Below, one piece after another: positions 13,101 through 26,034 of a DNA stretch of 64,000 bases. The notes under the pieces are model-generated. The model saw only the letters and a program-made list of their open reading frames with translations, searched no databases and was not told the DNA's origin. The position numbers and the translations under genes are program-made. Position 1 is the first letter of the stretch, and each line of letters starts with the position of its first letter. Source of the stretch: Porodaedalea pini (lineage: Eukaryota; Basidiomycota; Agaricomycetes; Hymenochaetales; Hymenochaetaceae); contig NBAY01000018.1 of assembly GCA_002794775.1 (NCBI GenBank), positions 1-64,000 of the forward strand, written 5' to 3'.

Positions 13101-13868
13101 TATAGAGCAGTATGAGAAGACGCTTGCACGTGCTCGAGAGTTGGGACTTATACGTGCTCCTGCTTCTGATAATACCTCAATAACGACGGACGGCTCAGTC
13201 GAGCAAAACGATGGGGATGGGGCGATCCAAAAGAGCAGGCGATGGGGGCCATTAGACCTGGACGATGAATACCCTCCTCCAAGTGCAATTGCTGCGCGAC
13301 GGGACACGGCATGTATATTCAGCAGTGTTTAGCTCTTATACTAAATGACTTGGTATTTTAGCCGGAATCTATCGCTCTTCTGAGAAAGACGCTTTACCAC
13401 ACCGCACCAAGGACGATCAAAAAGATGCCTAAGCGCAGGGCGAAGGATGTTATCAAGGCAGCTTTTGATCCTGACGATGATCCTTCTGCGCCTCCTCGCC
13501 AATCTGTATCGGAGCAGCAGGTACAGGTTATGCTACTCTCAATTTGACGCATCATTCTCACTATCTCCTCATTTCTTCTGTAGTATATGACAGAAGTCGT
13601 GCCTATTCATGGGCTTAGCCTATGGGCATCCATTATGACGTTGGCCCCTCCTCCTTTTTCATTTGAGTTAATAATTAACGTAGTAAATTCAATTCGATAC
13701 AGATACTTCACGAAGCGCAGCTCGGTGCAGGCCGTCAAGGGAAAGCATAAGACTATGTCCGGTCTGAGGAAAGTCAGGGTTGGATTCACGAAACATAGTA
13801 CAGGACGGAGTCGATCAGGATCTATGCGGACGGACACGAAATCTCCTACAAATGAAAGTCGTGGCTGA
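10123..13868 (+). CDS. Long alpha/beta-hydrolase fold-3 (lipase/esterase-like) protein
   Basis: A large, intron-rich gene with a hormone-sensitive-lipase-like catalytic domain. Oxyanion-hole motif: FYVHGGAYFWGS. Nucleophile elbow: GDSAGGG. The probable acid is in [12 protein letters not shown], and the His is probably in [10 protein letters not shown]. Conserved sections between include [20 protein letters not shown] and [24 protein letters not shown] sequence. An insertion of about 130 residues between the Ser and Asp regions and a long charged C-terminus ([17 protein letters not shown] onward) are typical of a fungal-specific subgroup. Near the end, [14 protein letters not shown] is followed by a basic tail. 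The 5' end is uncertain: the ATG at 10123 works only with an intron skipping an in-frame TAG before [12 protein letters not shown]. The last intron or introns (13517-13705) are also ambiguous, but both readings end at 13868. Substrate unknown. Confidence 0.85.
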
Positions 13869-14396
13869 CCTCGCCAGCTTTCTCCTAGCACTTGTGTCAC
13901 ATATTGCACCTATGTTTGTCATATGCTTCTGTGGATTTTCTTGCTGCCGCGCTTCGTAATTTCTGCATCCATTCTACTTTTAGACATCAGCTTGAAATAT
14001 TTGTATCGGACACTGCAAACGTTAGAAACAGTTCAAGCCTCCGATTTTATTTATCTGGAAGCCTGAATATACAATATACGTTCGTGATTTACTGCTACTT
14101 AGCGTCTTTTTGATTTCTTCAAGCGTATTCGAACGACGGCATGAAAGGCTCAATGGTGCCACCGATTACAGTCCAAATTAAAACTCCGCACTGTCACGTT
14201 ATCTCGCGTTCTTTACCTCGTTCCACCCCTTCGCCCACGTCCACGACGTACATCGTTCACGACTACTCTTCCACTCATCAGATCATCGTGAGTCACCTCG
14301 AACTTTAATATCGTCACTCATGACGCGTTCCTCTGCACTTTTTGCGCGTCTTTTTCTAACATTTCTTTGCTTTTTGCGATAGGTACTTTAACGACA
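13869..14396 (+). promoter_or_regulatory. Alpha-tubulin promoter and 5' UTR with a leader intron
   Basis: About 530 bp upstream of the tubulin ATG. A C/T-rich leader (14215-14287) is followed by an intron from gtgagt at 14288 to tag at 14382, so the 5' UTR is very probably spliced. The remaining exon piece before the ATG is only 14 nt. Highly expressed fungal genes often carry such leader introns. The first part also holds the 3' UTR of the hydrolase gene. Confidence 0.6.
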
Positions 14397-16186
14397 ATGC
14401 GTGAAGTTATCTCTGTGCATGTTGGACAGGCTGGTGTTCAAATTGGTAACGCCTGCTGTGAGTCGTTTTCTAGTGTTTTTCTTACTGAAATTGGCGTAAA
14501 AGACGCGTTTTTCGACGTGTTTTTGGATGTCATGTTCGGCTTTGTTTGGGAATGTTGACTAACGAACATCAACTTGCAGGGGAGCTGTACACTGTCGAGC
14601 ACGGCCTTAGCGTGAGTGTCGAGCAGTTTTTGCGCATATAATATCTGACTCGCTATGTTCGGTCTAGCCTGATGGTCGTCTGGTCGAGAGTTCGCCATCC
14701 CTCAACGATGATGGTTTCAGCACTTTCTTCTCTGAGACGTCCTCAGGAAAGCATGTCCCCCGCTCTCTCTATGTCGATTTGGAGCCGAACGTGATCGATG
14801 AGGTTCGAACGGGTACTTATAGGAGCCTCTTTCACCCGGAGACTCTTGTGACGGGCAAGGAGGACGCAGCCAACAATTGTATGTTTAATTACGTAATACA
14901 CTCGTCTCGTTTTCTGAGCGTGGACATTTTAGATGCTCGAGGCCACTACACCATTGGCAAAGAGCAAATCGATATTGTAATGGATAAGGTCCGTCGCCTG
15001 GCGGACAACTGCTCTGGCCTTCAGGGCTTCTTCGTCTTCCACTCGTTCGGTGGTGGAACTGGTTCTGGTTTCGGTGCTCTCCTGCTGGAGCGTCTTTCCA
15101 CGGACTACGGCAAAAAGTCGAAGCTCGAGTTTTCCGTGTACCCTGCCCCGAAGACTTCGAATTCGATTGTTGAGCCGTACAACTCTGTCTTGACGACGCA
15201 CACCACCCTTGAGCACTCTGACTGCTCGTTCATGGTCAGTTTCTAGCCTTCAAATATGTGTGAAGGCAGTACTTATCGTAAAGTGACAGGTCGACAATGA
15301 GGCTATCTACGACATCTGCAAGCAACGCCTCGGCATCTCCTCGCCAGGATTCACGAACTTGAACAGGCTCATTGCCCAGGTTGTCTCTTCAGTTACGGCA
15401 TCGCTTCGTTTCGATGGTTCCTTGAACGTCGACTTGAACGAGTTCCAGACTAACTTGGTTCCGTAAGTTGTCATTGAGCACGCTTTTAATAAAGTGATCT
15501 GACGTCGCCAACAGTTTCCCCCGCATCCACTTCCCTTTGGCTACGTTCGCGCCTATCATCTCTGCTGAGAAGGCGCATCACGAGCAGAACTCGGTCGCGG
15601 ATATGACTTTCTCGTGCTTCGAGACTGGCAACCAGATGGTCAAGTGCGATCCCAGGGAAGGCAAATACAGTACGTCTTACTCATGCCTTATGGATTGCTT
15701 GTTCTGACGTCTAGTATAGTGGCCTGTGCTCTTCTCTATCGTGGTGATGTCGTACCGAAGGACGTCAATGCTGCTGTCGGTATCATCAAGACCAAGCGTA
15801 CAATTCAGTTCGTCGACTGGTGCCCGACTGGCTTCAAGCTCGGTATTTGCAACGAGCCCCCGGCGCACATTCCGGGTGGCGATCTTGCGAAGGTCACTCG
15901 CAGCCTCTGCATGCTGTCTAACACCACCGCTATCTCCAGCGCATGGAGCAGGTTGGACCATAAGTTCGACCTTCTCTACTCGAAGCGCGCCTTCGTCCAT
16001 TGGTACGTCGGAGAGGGTATGGAGGAAGGCGAGTTCTCTGAGGCGCGTGAGGACCTTGCAGCTCTCGAGAAGGACTACGAAGAGGTTTGTGTTTCTTCTG
16101 TCCTATTTAGATGCTGTTGCCCTAACGCGTATTCATTTTAGGTTGGTATCGACTCTGCAGATGTCGAGGAGGCTGGCGAGTACTAA
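14397..16186 (+). CDS. Alpha-tubulin
   Basis: Subunit of the tubulin heterodimer that polymerises into microtubules. The spliced protein begins [21 protein letters not shown] and ends VEEAGEY, so it keeps the C-terminal Tyr of the EEY-type tail in the form GEY. The GTP-binding T-loop GGGTGSGFG is present, as are [12 protein letters not shown] and the T7 region [15 protein letters not shown]. The M-loop/H9 region and [15 protein letters not shown] are well conserved. Several introns interrupt it, including early ones after NAC and after VEHGL. The N-terminal luminal loop reads [16 protein letters not shown]. Position 40 is Ser rather than the acetylatable Lys of animals, and the loop is about one residue short. 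Basidiomycetes often have two alpha-tubulins; which one this is cannot be told here. Confidence 0.97.
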
Positions 16187-16605
16187 AAGATGACGACTGT
16201 TCGCTTTCTTGGGATTACTACGCCTTGTGGCCATTACGATTACTCTAATTCTGTTTTTTTCCGTTTCTTTTTTGTTCAAATGAATGATACGCATCACATT
16301 TCCATTGCTTTATATACCTTTCTCTTATATCCAATAACACGGCGGGAATATCTTTTCGTATACTCAGGTAATGCAGATATCAGATGGCTATCATGAGAAG
16401 TGCAATGGAAAGAAGATTTTTGGGCTGTACGACACGTTCGTCAGTGAATCGCGATGGAAAGATGATCATTATTGGTATGTGTGCGTTAATGCAAGTGAAA
16501 TACAAGGAAAGCAACATGCAAATCTAAATCTAGGAGATGCAGGTGGGTACATTCTATACAGAAAACTTCTATAATCGGACACTCTAAGAGGGACTAGCCT
16601 CTGCT
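16187..16605. other. Convergent intergenic region after alpha-tubulin
   Basis: About 420 bp between the tubulin stop and the stop of the HAD phosphatase on the other strand. T-rich tracts follow the tubulin stop, as expected for its 3' UTR. No gene seen. Confidence 0.55.
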
Positions 16606-17477
16606 TCACTCTACGGTGTTCATAGTGACCTTGACGCCTCCCGGAGTCAATTTCATAGACACACTATGAAAGAATCAGATTACAGCCAATACGCAGAGGC
16701 AAATGAGCTTCACCTTCCAAGATTCTTGACTAAATAGGTGGTACCCTCTTTCCGCATAGCTTCGCCCGTGTGGGAAGTAATGACTGCAAGTGTCTTGCAG
16801 CCGGCCGCAAGGCCACTAGCGATACCAGCTGGAGCATCCTCCACTACGAGGCATCTCTTCGGATCAGCACCGCAAAGCTTCGCACCCTCAAGATAAGGGT
16901 CAGGGCTAAACCGGGAGTATCAGTCGGTATCTACAACCGATTACGAAGGGGAAAAAAATGACTCACGCAGGCTTGCCAGCATTTACGTCCTCGGCGGCGA
17001 TGAAGTTTGGCGGGTGAGGAACGCCGGCGATTTTGAGTGCTTGAGTTGCGTACTCCTTGGTGGCAGAGGTGCAGATGGCCCAGCGGCGGGAGCCCTCGGG
17101 GATGAAGAGGGTCTTGCAGAGATCTCGGACACCGGGCAGGGCGACGATGCCGTCGCGGCCGTCCTTCGCGGAGTGGTTGACAATCTCCTGTTCAAAACGG
17201 AGTGCCTCTGCCTCGAGCTCATCGGGATCGGTCACACCGCAGTGCAAGCGCAAGTTGTCGACGGTTCGCACACCATGAGCAGCTAAGTGAATGCACGTCA
17301 ACGCAATGGATTAAAGCCATGTGGAGTGAACATACTGTTGAGGAGCTCCTCGACGTTGATATGCGGGTAGGTCTCCTTGAAGAAGTGCCATGCACCGATG
17401 ACACCCTTGGTAGAATCGACGAGGGTGCCATCCATGTCGAAGAGGATAGCGTCAAAGGTCTCGGTGACAGAAGGCAT
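16606..17477 (-). CDS. HAD-superfamily phosphatase, DL-glycerol-3-phosphatase type
   Basis: The protein begins MPSVTETFDAILFDMDGTLVDS. DMDGT is HAD motif I, with its two catalytic Asp. Motif II is in WAICTSATKEYA, and the Lys of motif III and the Asp pair of motif IV appear in EDVNAGKPAPDPYL and VVEDAPAGIASGLAAGC. The cap and the GKP and EDAPAGI signatures are those of yeast GPP1/GPP2 and DOG phosphatases, which act on glycerol-3-phosphate or 2-deoxyglucose-6-phosphate. Two or three introns are needed, and the last exon ends NTVE. Length is about 240 residues, normal for the family. The glycerol-3-phosphate assignment is by similarity of signature only. In fungi that activity supports glycerol accumulation under osmotic stress. 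It is divergent from Sec15. Confidence 0.88.
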
Positions 17478-18201
17478 GTTGTGTGCGCCTTTCGATTTTC
17501 GGGAGGGAGATGTCGAGAGGACAGAAAGGATATATTTTCGTCACCGCAGAGTCGATCGATCCTTAAGTATACGCGCTTCCACTACGGTTTGTCAGCGACG
17601 CTGCCACGTTCGATCCCCCCGAAATTTTCTGGCAAAGGGCCAAAAGGACACTCGCGAAAAGAACCCGGGGTGAATATGATGTGGCCCCACTCACCTATCG
17701 CGATACTCGAAAGGTCACTATCAAAGGACTATCGACGGGGTTGCCTTAGGCGTCGTCGCCGAGCACAATGCCGCGGTTCTCGGCTGCTCGGAGGGCGCTG
17801 CCAGGCTCCACAATACTGCATCTTCCACTTTGAAGAAGTTGACTAACAATTACGAGGGTCGTTTCGGCTGGCTGAGCCACATCGAAATTTGGACAAAATG
17901 CGATGTGCAATGAGGTAAACGACGCGCGAAGAAAGACAACGAGTATGAAGGAAGCAGATGCACACAAGTACTGGAAGATTGCCTGAATGTGGAACGTGCG
18001 GAACTATGAAACGGGGAGAGAAAGACAGCGAGGAAATGAACTGTAAATTATGAGAGATTTTAGATAGCTGGATTGGGTAATTATCACCGTGACGCTGCTC
18101 GGCGATCGTCAGATTAATATTCGTCACCACCGGGCCTGCCGGGTCCGAACCTCTCACCGACGCTCCGAAAGCCGATAACGGCGGACACTCCGGACGACAT
18201 C
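17478..18201. promoter_or_regulatory. Divergent promoter region between the HAD phosphatase and SEC15
   Basis: 724 bp between two divergent start codons. No open frame here has support. The stretch next to SEC15 (18120-18201) is GC-rich and C/G-skewed, as expected for a fungal promoter or 5' UTR. No known binding site was recognised with confidence. Confidence 0.5.
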
Positions 18202-21089
18202 ATGCCTCCGCGACGCCGCGTCCAATACACGCAGGACTCCATCGACCAGCAGCTGCAGCAGATTCACCTCCTCGATCAATCATCTTCTTCCGAGAACTTG
18301 GAACAGCTTGGTCCAATCATCAAGCAGATACATGTCAACCGCCAACAAGAGGCTTTCCTCCGTACCCTCCAGGGCCTCGTAGAATCCAAGGATGCAGACA
18401 TCGAGAAGATATGCGCGGATAATTATCAGGATTTTATTTCGTCCGTCTCCACCCTGTTCACCATCAAATCCTATACCACCAACCTGCGCGACAAGATCTC
18501 CACTCTAGACTCTAGTGTAACGCAAGTAGGAAGAGGCCTCGTCGAAAAGAAGAAGGCCTTGCTTCAGTCCAAGAAGACCGCTGCGAATCTAGACGAGGCG
18601 ATAGATAACCTGCAGGCGTGCCTCAAGGTCTTGGACGTCGTCAACCGCGTCGGTGAGATGATCAAGGAAGGGAAGTACTGGAGCGCGCTGCGGGTACGTG
18701 CACATATCTTAGCGCAACTCCTCCCCGTGCTAACAGCAGCCGCCAGTCCCTGGAGGAAATACACACTATGCCTCCTGCCTCGCTTTCCCAAACGCCTCTC
18801 TTTCAGCATCTCATGTCATCCCTGCCGTCTCTGCGTGCCCAAATCAAAGACGCCGTCACCGCGTCAACGAAGCAGTGGCTGCTCATGATCAGGAACAGCA
18901 GCGGTCAGGTCGGCAAACTCGCCATCGAAGCGATGGAGCTCCGCACGCGCAAGTGGCGCATCCGGCGCGATAAAGATACCTCGCTCAAGTACAGCAGAGT
19001 TGGCAGTGCCGTCGAGGCTGTTAGCAATGAAAAGGTCGAGTGTGAGTGGAGATCTATCCTAATTTTAGAATGAAAGTGTGCTGAGCGACTATTGAAGACA
19101 ATGTACTGGACAACGACCGGCTAAAGGTCGACTTCAAGCCTTTATACCAGTGCATTCACATTTATACCGCGCTCGAATCACTCGAAGAACTGCAAAAGTC
19201 CTATCAGGCAGACAGAAAAGTGCGTTGCCAAGCTTTCGTTAAGAATTATCCGACTTAACGATGCACTTCAGGCTCAATCAGATCTCATTCTACCATCTCC
19301 GCTGAATCTCGCGTCGCTACCATCTCTCACCCAGGAGATCACAGGCTTCTTCATCATTGAGCGTGAAGTCCTGCGGACTACGCGGTCCTTCCGCAGTGAA
19401 CGGGACGTAGACGAATTATGGGTTGCGCTTGTCGGGCGCCTCACAGAGGCTACCGAGCATAGCTTGAACAGCGAGACGGACCCAGAGGTGTTCTTAATGG
19501 TCAAGGAGTGTCTGCTGGCTTTCATCATGACACTCGAGGTCCGCATATATTTATACTTCGTTGACTTCCTTACTCATTTTATTCTGTCATTCTCAGACGT
19601 ATGGCTATTCAGCTACTCAGTTACAGGCATTTATCCTCGTGCTTTTCGAAAAATATACGACCCTTCTTGAGAACCAGTTCAAGGGACGCTTTGAAGGGGT
19701 GAGCTTTTCTTAGTCAGTGATATTGCCTTCAGCTTTTTCTTATCATGCTTTAGGACGTGCAACGGGACGACCACACCCCCATGCGCGTTAGTGAAGTGGA
19801 GGGCAGGAACCTCGCACTTAAGGATGTTTGGCTGGCGAGGCGAGAATACAATGAGCTGTTCAGGTTGGTGGTTCCTGTTGCGTGCAGTCAGCAGGGCTCT
19901 AATTCTATTTAGTGCACCCCTTCCGCTGACACTGCCCTGGTCACAGAGCTTCCCGCAGAGCTGTGAAGATGTATGTGGCCTTTTCCTGTGCTATAGTCAA
20001 CATTGACACGGCTTTAGATCCGTAATTTTGTCAAGCGCTTCTATCTCTTCATGGACGGCGTCTCACAGCACCACAGGAATATCGATGAGCTTCTGGGCAA
20101 GGTGAGACACCGCCCCACCTTATTGCGCCATCTTAACCTAACATCGTCTCGAAGTCCCTCGACAGATTACTGATGAACCATGTTAGCCAACCTATCCGCA
20201 GCCGTCTGTCCGCAACGTCCACACTCTCCCAAATTGCGCAGATCATCACAAACCTCGAACACTTCGAAGTCGCCTGCGGCGAGCTCGAGAAGTCGCTCAC
20301 GAGCCTTCGATCTGCACAACGTGGGGGCACAATCCGGCTCACCGCCGCAGCGTCCTTTGCAGAGACGATCACACACGCAACGCGCCGCATCTCGTCCGTG
20401 ATCGCGTCGAAGCTCGACGACTTCTTCGAGCTTGCAGACTACGACTGGACACCGCGCGCGCGCGAGAACGCGCCGAGCATGTATCTGTACGAGCTCGCGC
20501 ACTGGCTCGCGACCGTCGTCGATTCGCTGGTCGTGCAGGACGAGTACAAGGACCAGGCATACAAGGCGGCTGTACGCTATATCGCGGATTGCTTGATGGT
20601 GCGTTTTTGCGACCCCCCAAATGCACTCTCGTGAGACTCGCACGCTGATTGTTTCCCCCAGGAATTCATTACCGGCCCGAATGTCTCCATGCTCAACGAG
20701 AACGCACTATCGAACATCTCCGTGGATGTAGATTTCCTCGAGGCCGAATTCAAGCGCATCGGACGCGAACATGTAAATGTCGCCTTCGCAGAATTGCGCC
20801 TTGTATGTATTTTCTTTTTTGACTCAGATTCTTGCATCGAAACTGAAGATGTATCATCATCCAGATGACATCTATCCCCCTCTCCGATAAAGTCCAGGAG
20901 TATCTTGTCCCAAGCATCAGGCAGTCATCGTACGCTACCGTCAAACCGAAGAAGCTCCAGGCCTTGCTTGAGAAGCTTGCAAAATTTGGCGCTTCCAGCC
21001 GAGAACCCACCATGAGAGAGGCAGGAGAGAAAAGACGCAAGGAGGCTGAAGCTGTCGGCAGGATCTTTCCAGGTGAAAGCAAGCACTGA
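18202..21089 (+). CDS. SEC15: Exocyst complex subunit Sec15
   Basis: Exocyst subunit that links the Rab GTPase Sec4/Rab8 on secretory vesicles to the tethering complex at the plasma membrane. The protein starts MPPRRRVQYTQDSIDQQLQQ and spans about 780 residues over some ten exons. The N-terminal part is an exocyst-type coiled coil (LQGLVESKDADIEKICADNY, then SYTTNLRDKISTLDSSVTQV). The C-terminal Sec15 domain contains NFVKRFYLFMDGVSQHH, LLMNHVSQPIRSRL, TLSQIAQIITNLEHFEVACG and YLYELAHWLATVVDSL, which are characteristic of the family. Introns after YWSALR, KVE, QADRK, MTLE, RFEG, LFSAP-adjacent and CLM were placed by frame. The basic C-terminal tail ends FPGESKH. Length and domain order fit the fungal family. 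Confidence 0.93.
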
Positions 21090-21414
21090 GCATAGCACGC
21101 TGTTGTTGTTGTAATGTAGACTGTATTCTAAAAACCATTTGCAAGCGACGCTTTGAAAAGTGAAGTATGTATAGTTGAGAATCCCGTCAAGTATCAAGAA
21201 AAGATAAACGGCTACGAGAGCATTCATTCGACGCCCTTTTGGAGAGCGAACTCATACACGCGCCATTAGTCATAAAGGGAAGAGAAAAGTTATGTAGATA
21301 CGGAAGAGACGAAGGAGGAACGTGAATGGAGGACATCAAACATTGTTCAATTTGCCCTTGCCCTAGGAAGAACTGAATTCAGTCGGCAACATAAAGGTAT
21401 GAGACGGATCGCAC
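21090..21414. other. Convergent intergenic region SEC15 / ARF1
   Basis: 325 bp between two converging stop codons. It contains only the two 3' UTRs as far as I can see. Confidence 0.55.
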
Positions 21415-22285
<871 letters not shown>

Positions 22286-22523
22286 GGTTGCAAAGTACGA
22301 AAGGGGTTAAGATGGCGAAAAAAGGGATGTGTATAGGAGACCGACGAAGGTGGTGGTAACGTGTAAGGACGGAGCGCGCCTACGTCGTTTACTTACTGCA
22401 AGGTCCAAGCTAGGAAATCTTTGGAACTCCGCTGAGTCGCCGGCATTCTGCGGACGTCGCACCCGAACTCATTCTGCGAACTCAAAAGAGTCAGACTCAA
22501 GAGTGCTCTCATAGTCGACAGGC
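22286..22523. promoter_or_regulatory. Short bidirectional promoter ARF1 / CPSF2
   Basis: Only 238 bp separate the two divergent start codons, so both promoters and 5' UTRs must lie here. GC-rich blocks (ggagcgcgcctacg) occur near 22370. No TATA box was recognised. Confidence 0.6.
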
Positions 22524-25500
22524 ATGATCACGTTCACTCCGCTTTCCGGCGGCGCGCGACTGTCGAAGACCATCCCTCTGTCCTATCTCCTGCAAGTCGA
22601 CGACGTCCGTATCCTCTTGGACTGTGGTTCTCCAGACTGGTGTCCAGAGTCACCTAACCCTGAACCTGTCGAAGGCTCGAGTAGCCAGGGCCAATACTCA
22701 TGGGAAGCGTACTGCAAGGCGCTGAGAGAGTGAGTAATCTATTCCTAAGTTGCGGCAATGACGGAATAGCTACGCATCTTATGTGTTTTCCACGTTTGAA
22801 TATACATTCGTGGGGAGGGTGTCAGGGCACTTGACAAGGTCAATCTGGTCAATTTCTCCGATGTATTTTACCTTTTCCCATAATACATGATGTCAGCTTT
22901 CCATTCATTTGCTCTGCCGGAGAAATAATCAGACCAACGCCATGCAACTTGAGCTGACGATGTACCCATAGGTATGCTCCCACTATCGACCTCGTCCTCC
23001 TCTCGCACGGCGATCTTCAACATTCGGGACTCTATGCATATGCATACGCGCATTGGGGACTCCGTGCTCCGACGTACACCACCTTGCCCGTGCAGGCAAT
23101 TTCGCGTGTTGCTGCAGTTGAAGAGGTTGAGAGCATACGAGCTCAGGAAGATGTCGAGTACAAGGAAGAAAGCTCAAAGGACGACAAGCCGGAAGGTAGT
23201 ATGGACGTCGACAGTATTTCCAAGAGAAAATATGTTGCGAGTCTTGAGGATGTGCGAGAGGCATACGATGCTATCCATACTCTGCGTTACTCTCAGCCCG
23301 CTCATTTGCAAGGTGATACCCATGCTGTTCTTAGTCTTTTAGCATAATCTAATTTTGACTCTTGCCAGGCAAATGCCAGGGATTGACGATTACAGCGTTC
23401 AATGCTGGTCATACTTTGGGTGGTACAATGTGGAAAATTCGCTCTCCTTCAGCAGGGACTATTCTTTACGCTGTCGACCTCAACCACCTTCGTGAACGTC
23501 ATCTAGACGGCACGGTAATTCTACGGGGAGCAGGCACTGGAGGTGTCTATGAGACCCTTGCTCGCCCGGACCTGTTTATTACTGATGCAGACAGGGTAAA
23601 CAATATTTCATGCAGAAAGAAGGACCGTGACGCTCAATTAATAGGTGCGGAATAATGCCCAAACTAAAACGCGAAGCGTGTTTAATGCGTGCATTTCTCG
23701 CTAGACACTGTCACGTCGACTCTCTTTTCTCGGCATTCGGTATTAATGCCTTGCGATTCGAGTACACGTTTGCTCGAGCTGTTGGTGCTCCTCGATCAGC
23801 ACTGGAGTTACTCTCGTCTCAAGTTCCCTATTTGCCTCGTCTCTCGAACTGGCCGTGAGATGCTCACATTTGTGAGGAGTATGATGGAATGGCTCGGTGG
23901 GACGATCAGCAAAGAAGACGTTGGCGAAGAGTCAGGAAACAATGCAAATAACAGGAGAAGAAGAGACGACGACAATGAGGAGGAAGCTCTAGGCGCTCTC
24001 GCCTTGAGATTCAAGTATGTCTCTTTCAAGCATATGTAAATGATGTTCTGATGGATAGCGGTAGACATCTCGAATTCTTCTCCACACCGCAAGCACTACT
24101 GCACACCTATTCTTCGAAAGACCCCAAGTTAATACTTGCCGTTCCTACCTCGTTATCGCATGGCTCGTCGCGGATTATATTTTCTGAATTCGCATCTGTG
24201 GCTGATAATGTCGTCCTTCTTACGAGCCCAGGGGAGGAAGGCACGCTGGCAAGGACCCTTTTCGACATGTGGAACGAGGAACAAAGGGATGAAGACAGAT
24301 GGAACAAGGGGAAGCTTGGGCGCAACGTGATGCTGGACAAGACCCTTACACTCTCTGTCAGTAGGTTTCCATTCCCAAAATAGCAAGTTTATATTAACGA
24401 CACATGTTTATTAGATGAAGTCCAAGGTTCCTCTGCAGGGCGTCGAACTGGAGGAATACTTAAAGAAGGAGCGCGCGGCAAAAGAAAAAGAGGCCGCCGA
24501 AGAGGCTGCTCTTGCTCATACCCAACGTATGTTAGAAGCCGACGAGGACGATTCGGAGTCGGATGATTCGGAGGACGAGGACGCCGTCGAACAGACTCTC
24601 GACGATATGATGGATGTGAATGAAGACGACGACGCATCGTCACCGGTCTTCGTTGAACCGGGTGCGGGTGGCGGGCGGCGCCGAAGTCGAAAGGACACCG
24701 ATATGGGGGACTGGGGCTTCGAGACGGAGGATGGCAACACGAAACAGATGCTCTCCTTTGACATCTATATGAAGGGAAACGTGTCAAAAACGTCCTCATT
24801 CTTCAAAGCTGATGAAGTGCAGCAGCAGCGGTTCAGAATGTTCCCGTACGTGGAGCGCAAGCGAAGGATAGATTCGTATGGAGAGGTCGTGGACGTAGGC
24901 ATGTGGTTAAGAAAGAGCAAGGTCTTTGAGGAAGAGGCCGAGAGTGAAGAGGTGAAGGAGGCGAAGAGAAGGAAGGAAGAGGAGGAGGAAGCTAAGGTCT
25001 TTCTTTTCTGTCATCCTCGTTGGTGTAACCTGACGAAGTTTCACAGAAAGCACCTGCAGAACCCCCATCGAAATACATCAGCCTCGACGTCGAAGTTCAG
25101 CTCGCATGTCGACTCCTTTTCATTGATATGGAAGGGCTAAATGATGGTCGAGCAGTCAAGAAGATTGCTGCCCACGTCAATCCTCGAAAGATGGTAGTTT
25201 GCACTTACCACTGGCCCACTTACTTACTAAATCAGACCACCCTCAGATTGTCGTGCACTCGCCTTCGGACGGGGCGCAATCGCTTATTGAAGCATGTGGT
25301 GCCGTCCGAGCGCTTACAAAGGAAATATATGCTCCAGACATCGGAGAACAAGTCCAAATTGGACAACATACGAATAGCTATTCGATCTCGCTTTCGGAAG
25401 AGCTCCTTGCATCTGTGAAGATGTCCAACGTGAGTAAAAGCCATGCGGTTTCCTTCACCTCCATCTACTAAACTCCGTTTTTTCTTTTTTTTCAACAATC

Positions 25501-25935
25501 CAGTTCGAAGATAACGAGGTCGGCTTTATCCAAGGCTGTATCGCAAGCCTCGCTAGCTCCACTATTCCTATCTTGGAACCTATTTCCAACCTCGCTGCAC
25601 GAGTGGAAGAAGTCCCGATAGACGCGGTCCAACTCCTGAAACCGACTCGCCTTGGGTCGAGGCCGGCCACGAAACTCCCGAGGTCTACTATGATCGGCGA
25701 TTTAAAACTCACCGCTCTTAAGACACGTTTGGCGAACATGGGTGTGCATACGGAGTTCGCTGGTGAAGGCGTGCTGCTTTGTCGCAATAGCGCGTCAGAG
25801 GACATGGCCACGGAATCGATCGTGGCTGTCCGGAAGATGGCAGACGGCAAGGTGGAGCTCGAGGGGACGGTCACGGATGTATATTATACTGTGCGACGCG
25901 CCATTTACGAATTGCATGCCTTAGTCGCCGCATAG
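22524..25935 (+). CDS. CFT2: Cleavage and polyadenylation specificity factor subunit 2 (CPSF100/Cft2)
   Basis: Non-catalytic metallo-beta-lactamase-fold partner of the mRNA 3'-end endonuclease. It starts MITFTPLSGGARLSKTIPLS. The lactamase part has VDDVRILLDCG and LLSHGDLQHSGLYAYA, the latter in place of the HxHxDH zinc signature. Loss of metal ligands is usual for CPSF100. Further on are ITAFNAGHTLGGTMWKI and ILYAVDLNHLRERHLDG, then the beta-CASP part (RSMMEWLGGTISKED, SSRIIFSEFASVADNVVLL). A long acidic insert (about 24540-24640) is typical of the fungal protein. The C-terminus holds the RMMBL-like MEGLNDGRAVKKIAAHVNPRK and the Cft2 C-terminal domain ending ELHALVAA. An intron at 23646-23705 was placed because it restores LIDTVTST. 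Total about 950 residues. Confidence 0.93.
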
Positions 25936-26034
25936 AGCCTCATCTTCGTGTTTGCTCTAATAGTAATACACAGTTGTTATCTGAAAATGTTAATATAGAG
26001 ATCTACTACAGTTGGCAATGGCAACACGAAAGGA

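Noticed and set aside
22974..23053. Loss of HxHxDH zinc ligands in CPSF2 as a sign of decay
   Set aside because: CPSF100/Cft2 proteins normally lack several metal ligands; the gene is otherwise intact.
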